Origin: Clostridiales bacterium UBA3259
Lineage (GTDB): Bacteria; Bacillota_A; Clostridia; Oscillospirales; Oscillospiraceae
Direction: 5' to 3'
Length of the DNA: 34,253 nt
NCBI GenBank assembly: GCA_002362625.1
Contig: DEUP01000018.1
Location: 1,231-35,483, forward strand
In this document: positions 31,396-34,253 of the stretch, piece after piece
Position numbering within the stretch: position 1 is the first letter of the stretch
Layout: each line of letters begins with the position of its first letter
Translations under genes and position numbers: made by a program
The notes under the pieces: model-generated
What the model was told of the DNA's origin: nothing
Database searches by the model: none
The model's input: the letters and a program-made list of their open reading frames with translations, nothing else

Positions 31396-32665
31396 AGTCA
31401 TGGAAGGAGAAGCCAAAACCATCCAAAGTAGCAAAATAATCCATAGGGGTCTCCGCCCGGCGGATCAGCTGGTAGGAGCCGTCTTCCTTCAGCAGCACCT
31501 CCGCGCTGCGCAGCTTGCCGTTATAATTGTAGCCCATGGAGAAGCCGTGAGCGCCGGTATCGTGGATGGCCACAATATCCCCCACGCTGATGCTGGGCAG
31601 GCTTCTCTGAATGGCAAACTTGTCGTTGTTCTCGCACAGGCCGCCCACCACGTCATAAACGTGATCCAGCACCGCGTCCTCCTTGCCCAGCACGGTAATG
31701 TGGTGATAGGAGCCGTACATGGCGGGACGCATCAGGTTGGCGGCGCAGGCATCCAGGCCCACATACTCCCGGTAGATGTGCTTCTGGTGGATCACCGTGG
31801 AGATCAGGTGCCCGTAGGGAGCCAGCATAAACCGGCCCAGCTCCGTAAAAATGGCCACGTCGTTCATTCCCGCGGGAGCCAGGATCTGCTCATAGCGCTG
31901 GCGGACGCCCTCGCCTATGACGGAAATGTCGCATCTGGGCTGCTCGGGACGGTAGTCTATGCCGATGCCGCCAGACAGGTTAATGAAGGCGATGTGCGCC
32001 CCGGTGGCGTTGTGAAGCCGGACAGCCAGCTGGAACAGCTGACTGCTCAGCTCCGGGTAATATTCGTTGGTGGTGGTGTTGGAGGCCAGGAAGGCGTGAA
32101 TGCCGAAGTGCTTCACACCCAGCTTTTGCAAGCGATTCATGCAGCCCGCCATCTGATCCTCAGTCATGCCGTACTTGGCGTCCCGGGGCATATCCATAAT
32201 GGTGTTGCACAGGCAGAAGGATCCGCCGGGGTTAAACCGGAGGCATACCGTGTCCGGCATCTCGCCGCCGTCCACCGTCCGCTCCAGAAATTCCAGATAG
32301 GTGGCGTCGTCCAGGTTGATATAGGCGCCCATTTCATAGGCCTTGCGCATGTCCTGCATGGGGGTCACATTGGAGGAGAACATCACGTCCTTCCCGGTGA
32401 TACCCACCGCCTCCGCCAGCAGCAGCTCCGTATAGGTGGCGCAGTCGCAGCCGCAGCCCTCCTCCTTCATGATTTGCAGGATGAAGGGGTTGGGCGTGGC
32501 CTTTACGGCGAAATATTCCCGGAAGCCTTTGTTCCAGGCAAAGGCAGCCTTCAGCGCCCGGATGTTGGTGCGGATTCCCGCCTCGTCATAAATATGGAAG
32601 GGCGTAGGGATCTGGGCAGCTATCTCTTTTGCTTTTTCTAAGGTCACGAAGGGGGTCTTTTTCAT
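31394..32665 (-). CDS. lysA: Diaminopimelate decarboxylase family enzyme
   Basis: The 423-residue product is an alanine-racemase-fold PLP decarboxylase (type III family). Key residues are the PLP lysine in YFAVKATPNP (about 60-70), the glycine-rich phosphate loop SGGIGIDY, the ELGRF segment, and CENNDKFA near the C terminus, where Cys and Asp from one subunit reach the other's active site. LysA makes L-lysine from meso-diaminopimelate. Diaminopimelate, ornithine and carboxynorspermidine decarboxylases share this fold, so substrate is likely but not certain; CENND differs from the usual CESGD. The ATG at 32663-32665 follows GAGAGGA; an upstream in-frame ATG would start before the mapped promoter. 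It is monocistronic, with a structured leader. Confidence 0.88.
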   Translation of the reverse strand: MKKTPFVTLEKAKEIAAQIPTPFHIYDEAGIRTNIRALKAAFAWNKGFREYFAVKATPNPFILQIMKEEGCGCDCATYTELLLAEAVGITGKDVMFSSNVTPMQDMRKAYEMGAYINLDDATYLEFLERTVDGGEMPDTVCLRFNPGGSFCLCNTIMDMPRDAKYGMTEDQMAGCMNRLQKLGVKHFGIHAFLASNTTTNEYYPELSSQLFQLAVRLHNATGAHIAFINLSGGIGIDYRPEQPRCDISVIGEGVRQRYEQILAPAGMNDVAIFTELGRFMLAPYGHLISTVIHQKHIYREYVGLDACAANLMRPAMYGSYHHITVLGKEDAVLDHVYDVVGGLCENNDKFAIQRSLPSISVGDIVAIHDTGAHGFSMGYNYNGKLRSAEVLLKEDGSYQLIRRAETPMDYFATLDGFGFSFHD

Positions 32666-32682
32666 AACGTTAATCCTCTCAC

Positions 32683-32742
32683 AAAAATCCCTGTTACCAA
32701 TCGCAGGGAAAACGTACAATGGGTTCCCGCTTGGAACCATGG
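32683..32742 (-). promoter_or_regulatory. Structured lysA leader with attenuator-like hairpin
   Basis: The leftward transcript, starting near 32745, first forms a hairpin of GGTTCC/GGAACC plus ATG/CAT flanks (32719-32740, one bulged G). It then forms TCCCTG/CAGGGA (32688-32693 with 32704-32709, 10-nt loop) followed by five U residues (32683-32687), just before the ribosome binding site. The second hairpin has the form of a weak intrinsic terminator. It is much too short for a lysine riboswitch. No leader peptide rich in Lys codons was seen. Confidence 0.45.
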
Positions 32743-32761
32743 TGTGAAAGAATTGTACGTT
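32711..32761 (-). repeat. Ten-bp inverted repeat spanning the lysA promoter
   Basis: AACGTACAAT (32711-32720) and ATTGTACGTT (32752-32761) are perfect complements with 31 nt between them. The right arm contains the lysA -10 box and the left arm lies about 25 nt downstream of the start. The arm centres are about 41 bp apart, close to four helical turns, as is common for sites bound by the same protein on one DNA face. Confidence 0.55.
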
Positions 32762-32780
32762 AAGCGCGGACATTTGTCAA
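32752..32780 (-). promoter_or_regulatory. Sigma-A promoter of lysA
   Basis: Read leftward, a perfect TTGACA (32775-32780) and TACAAT (32752-32757) are spaced by 17 nt. The -10 box is part of the inverted repeat arm, so a protein bound there would block it. Confidence 0.85.
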
Positions 32781-32801
32781 CCCCGATTTCCACTCTACCA
32801 C

Positions 32802-32824
32802 GGGGAGAATCGGATTTTCTCCCC
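32802..32824. repeat. Inverted repeat between the lysA and hemolysin III promoters
   Basis: GGGGAGAA (32802-32809) and TTCTCCCC (32817-32824) form a perfect 8-bp inverted repeat with a 7-nt loop, between two divergent promoters. An ACAAAAA/TTTTTGT repeat (32840-32846, 32857-32863) lies next to it in the -35 region of the rightward gene. Neither has a terminator-like position; they may be operators. Confidence 0.35.
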
Positions 32825-32874
32825 ATACGGGAGGATTCTACAAAAAGTGAGTACCGTTTTTGTGAAAAATGTGC

Positions 32875-32880
32875 TACACT
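32875..32880 (+). promoter_or_regulatory. Extended -10 promoter of the hemolysin III gene
   Basis: TACACT is preceded by TGTGC, giving an extended -10 (TG-C-TACACT). No consensus -35 box is seen. The start near 32887 leaves a leader of about 27 nt with a GAAAGG site. Confidence 0.5.
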
Positions 32881-32913
32881 ACCAGCATCCCAATGCAGAA
32901 AGGTTTTGATTTC

Positions 32914-33585
32914 ATGAAACGCACCAAGCTATCCGACCGCTCCCTTCCCGACTACACCCGAGGCGAGGAGATCATGAACATGGTCACACACATTGTGGGC
33001 GGGGCCATGGGCATTGCCGCTCTGACCCTCTGCGTCATCCGGGCCGCCCTCCACGGCAACACCTGGGGTGTGGTCACCTCCGCCATTTACGGCGCCGCCC
33101 TGATCCTCACCTTCACCATTTCCAGCGTCTACCACGGCTTAAAGCCCAGCATGGGCAAAAAAGTCATGCAGATAATCGACCACTGTACCATATACCTTCT
33201 CATTGCGGGAACCTATACGGTGATTGTCCTCTCCGCCTTCCGGCCCAACCATCCGGTGCTTGCCTGGTGCATGTTCGCCTTCCAGTGGGGCATGGCCGCT
33301 CTGGCCGCCACCCTCACCGCCATTGACCTGAAGAAATACAGCATTTTCTCCATGATCTGCTACATCGGCATGGGCTGGGCCATCCTTCCCTTTGCGGGTA
33401 TCGCTATCGAGACCATGGGCTTCGGCGGCTTCCTGTTCCTGCTGCTGGGCGGCATTGCCTATACCATCGGCTCCGTCCTCTACGGCCTGGGCCGGTCGAA
33501 AAAATGGATGCACTCCATATTCCACCTGTTCGTAAACTTAGGCGCCCTGCTCCAGTTCTTCTGTATTTTGTTCTACGCGGTGTGA
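32914..33585 (+). CDS. Hemolysin III / YqfA family membrane protein
   Basis: The 223-residue product has seven membrane helices and the PAQR/hemolysin III motifs: ITHxVGG-like MVTHIVGGAMG near the first helix, SSVYHGLKPS, the DHCTIYLLIAGTYT segment, and HSIFHLFVNLGALLQF with the paired His at the end. These residues probably bind a metal. Despite the name, most members are not toxins and may act in membrane lipid homeostasis. I chose the ATG at 32914, giving MKRTKLSDRS, because GAAAGG lies 10 nt upstream; two upstream in-frame Met codons lack a site or precede the transcript start. It stands alone between two terminated units. Confidence 0.93.
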   Translation: MKRTKLSDRSLPDYTRGEEIMNMVTHIVGGAMGIAALTLCVIRAALHGNTWGVVTSAIYGAALILTFTISSVYHGLKPSMGKKVMQIIDHCTIYLLIAGTYTVIVLSAFRPNHPVLAWCMFAFQWGMAALAATLTAIDLKKYSIFSMICYIGMGWAILPFAGIAIETMGFGGFLFLLLGGIAYTIGSVLYGLGRSKKWMHSIFHLFVNLGALLQFFCILFYAV

Positions 33586-33598
33586 GAAAATTAAAATA

Positions 33599-33628
33599 TG
33601 ACGCCGCGTCGAGATTGCCGCGGCGTCA
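33599..33628. terminator. Bidirectional terminator between converging genes
   Basis: A perfect 10-bp stem TGACGCCGCG/CGCGGCGTCA (33599-33608 with 33619-33628) is flanked on the right by AATTTATGTATT and on the left by AAAATTAAAATA. The leftward transcript reads TATTTTAATTTT after it, the better U-run. It serves the hemolysin III gene and the leftward remnant. Confidence 0.75.
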
Positions 33629-33641
33629 ATTTATGTATTCT

Positions 33642-33893
33642 TCAGGGTTTGCCCACCGGTATATTGGTCTTCTCCCGGAACAGATCCAGCAACGCGTTCA
33701 GGTTTTCCTCATGGGTAAACCGATAGACCCCTTGCTTTCCATCGTAGCATACCACCAGGTAGCACAGCGTACCGTAGATCTTTCCGTTTTCGAGGAAGCC
33801 CTTGCTCACCGCCAGACGCTTATACACCCGCTGGATGGCGGAAAAGGGGATGTAGCCGATCCGGTTCAGGCCGAACCCCGGCAGGGGATAATT
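33642..33893 (-). pseudogene. Remnant of a small gene lacking a usable start
   Basis: An open frame of 83 codons runs from just after a stop at 33894-33896 to a stop at 33642. The translation looks protein-like throughout: LPGFGLNRIGYIPF, AIQRVYKRLAVSKG, YGTLCYLVVCYDG, then a helical end. The only start codons are a GTG at 33825-33827, which would discard the first 22 residues and has no ribosome binding site, and a CTG. I think the original N terminus was lost or sits behind a frameshift near the end of ftsH. The family, perhaps a PH-like small protein, is not identified. A correct GTG-started 61-residue gene is the alternative. Confidence 0.4.
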
Positions 33894-33900
33894 TCAGTTT

Positions 33901-34253
33901 TCACTCTTTTTCCGGAGCCTGCTTCGGCTGGCTGAAGGCGTCAAACAAATCCGTGGAGGAGCTTTCTCCCGGATCTCTGCCCTCCATAATGGCGGTGAAC
34001 TGCTCCCCGGTCATGGATTCCTTTTCCAGAAGATAGTCAACCACCGCCTGGAGCTTGTCGGCGTTATCGCTGAGAATCTGCTTGCACCGGTCATAGGCCT
34101 GGTCAATCAGAGCCTTCACCTCGTCGTCAATGGTGCCCGCCACCTTTTCGGAGTAGCTCTTGGTGGTCTGGTAGTCCCGGCCGATGAAGACCTCGCCGCC
34201 GTCCAGATAGCTGATGGAGCCGATCTTCTCGCTCATGCCGTAGCGGGCCACCA
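33901..34253 (-). CDS. ftsH: ATP-dependent zinc metalloprotease FtsH, C-terminal end
   Basis: The last 117 or so codons of a gene running off the right edge. The segment VARYGMSEKIGSISYLDGGEVFIGRDY and the later SEKVAGTIDDEVKALIDQAYDRC are characteristic of the FtsH peptidase domain after the HEAGH site, which itself lies outside the window. FtsH is a membrane AAA protease that degrades unassembled or damaged membrane proteins. The tail is polar (SSSTDLFDAFSQPKQAPEKE), as usual for the variable end. No terminator separates it from the remnant gene downstream. Confidence 0.95.
   Translation of the reverse strand, partial: VARYGMSEKIGSISYLDGGEVFIGRDYQTTKSYSEKVAGTIDDEVKALIDQAYDRCKQILSDNADKLQAVVDYLLEKESMTGEQFTAIMEGRDPGESSSTDLFDAFSQPKQAPEKE

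Noticed and set aside
31262..32641. Rightward open frame of 459 codons opposite lysA
   Set aside because: It is antisense to a clear PLP decarboxylase, is rich in His/Val/Gly as expected for a shadow frame, and has no ribosome binding site.
32714..32720. Rightward TACAAT at 32715-32720 as a -10 box
   Set aside because: No usable -35 box lies 16-18 nt upstream, and it would transcribe against the lysA promoter; it is better explained as an inverted-repeat arm.
32666..32780. Lysine riboswitch upstream of lysA
   Set aside because: The leader is only about 80 nt, and the known lysine riboswitch needs about 170-200 nt with several conserved helices, none of which I see.

Overview
The window looks like core chromosome of a GC-rich, low-GC-ancestry Firmicute of class Clostridia. 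The Oscillospiraceae or a close gut relative is my best guess, inferred from gene order and protein flavour rather than from a marker search. It carries PASTA kinase, CdaA/CdaR, RemA, a type A RNase P RNA, sigma-A promoters with 17-bp spacers and strong AGGAGG ribosome binding sites. I see no mobile element, CRISPR array, tRNA or prophage.

Layout. Positions 1-810 hold the head of the S10 ribosomal operon (rpsJ, then rplC running off the left edge), read leftward from a consensus promoter with a leader of about 265 nt. Positions 930-2660 hold a 66-residue orphan gene and an AbrB-like regulator overlapping a membrane acyltransferase gene, with a palindrome placed like an autoregulatory operator. 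Positions 2663-17383 are one very compact leftward array of 15 genes behind a single good promoter: cdaA, cdaR, rseC-like, yicC, remA, gmk, rpoZ, priA, def, fmt, rsmB, rlmN, prpC, prkC, rsgA. It joins c-di-AMP synthesis, RNA turnover, GMP synthesis, replication restart, translation initiation and rRNA methylation to the cell-wall-sensing Ser/Thr kinase and phosphatase and to ribosome assembly. Compared with the order known from Bacillus, coaBC is absent between rpoZ and priA, and rpe and thiN are absent after rsgA.

Positions 17403-18769 hold a cysteine-desulfurase-like enzyme overlapping a small DUF3343 protein. Positions 18872-20122 hold a monocistronic 2-keto-3-deoxygluconate-kinase-like gene on the plus strand. 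Positions 20118-22620 hold an ECF sigma factor and a membrane protein with a large external domain that is probably its anti-sigma factor. Positions 22633-25288 hold murD-ispD-ispF (cell wall and isoprenoids). Positions 25294-25712 hold rnpB. Positions 25752-30823 form a plus-strand operon of seven genes: a membrane-anchored XRE regulator, 5-formyl-THF cyclo-ligase, a membrane protein, a DUF1643 protein, a YfcE phosphodiesterase, a 58-residue Cys-rich acidic protein, and a lipoprotein whose metallopeptidase-like site looks dead. Positions 30832-34253 hold a CBS-pair protein of the DarB/CbpB type, a diaminopimelate-decarboxylase-like gene with an elaborate leader, a hemolysin III family protein, a gene remnant without a usable start, and the C-terminal end of ftsH.

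Most of this is housekeeping. The points most worth following are the cdaA-to-prkC transcription unit with a possible c-di-AMP receptor nearby, the repeated GTACAAT palindromes on both sides of lysA, the lipoprotein pseudo-peptidase, the desulfurase/DUF3343 pair, and the truncated gene next to ftsH.
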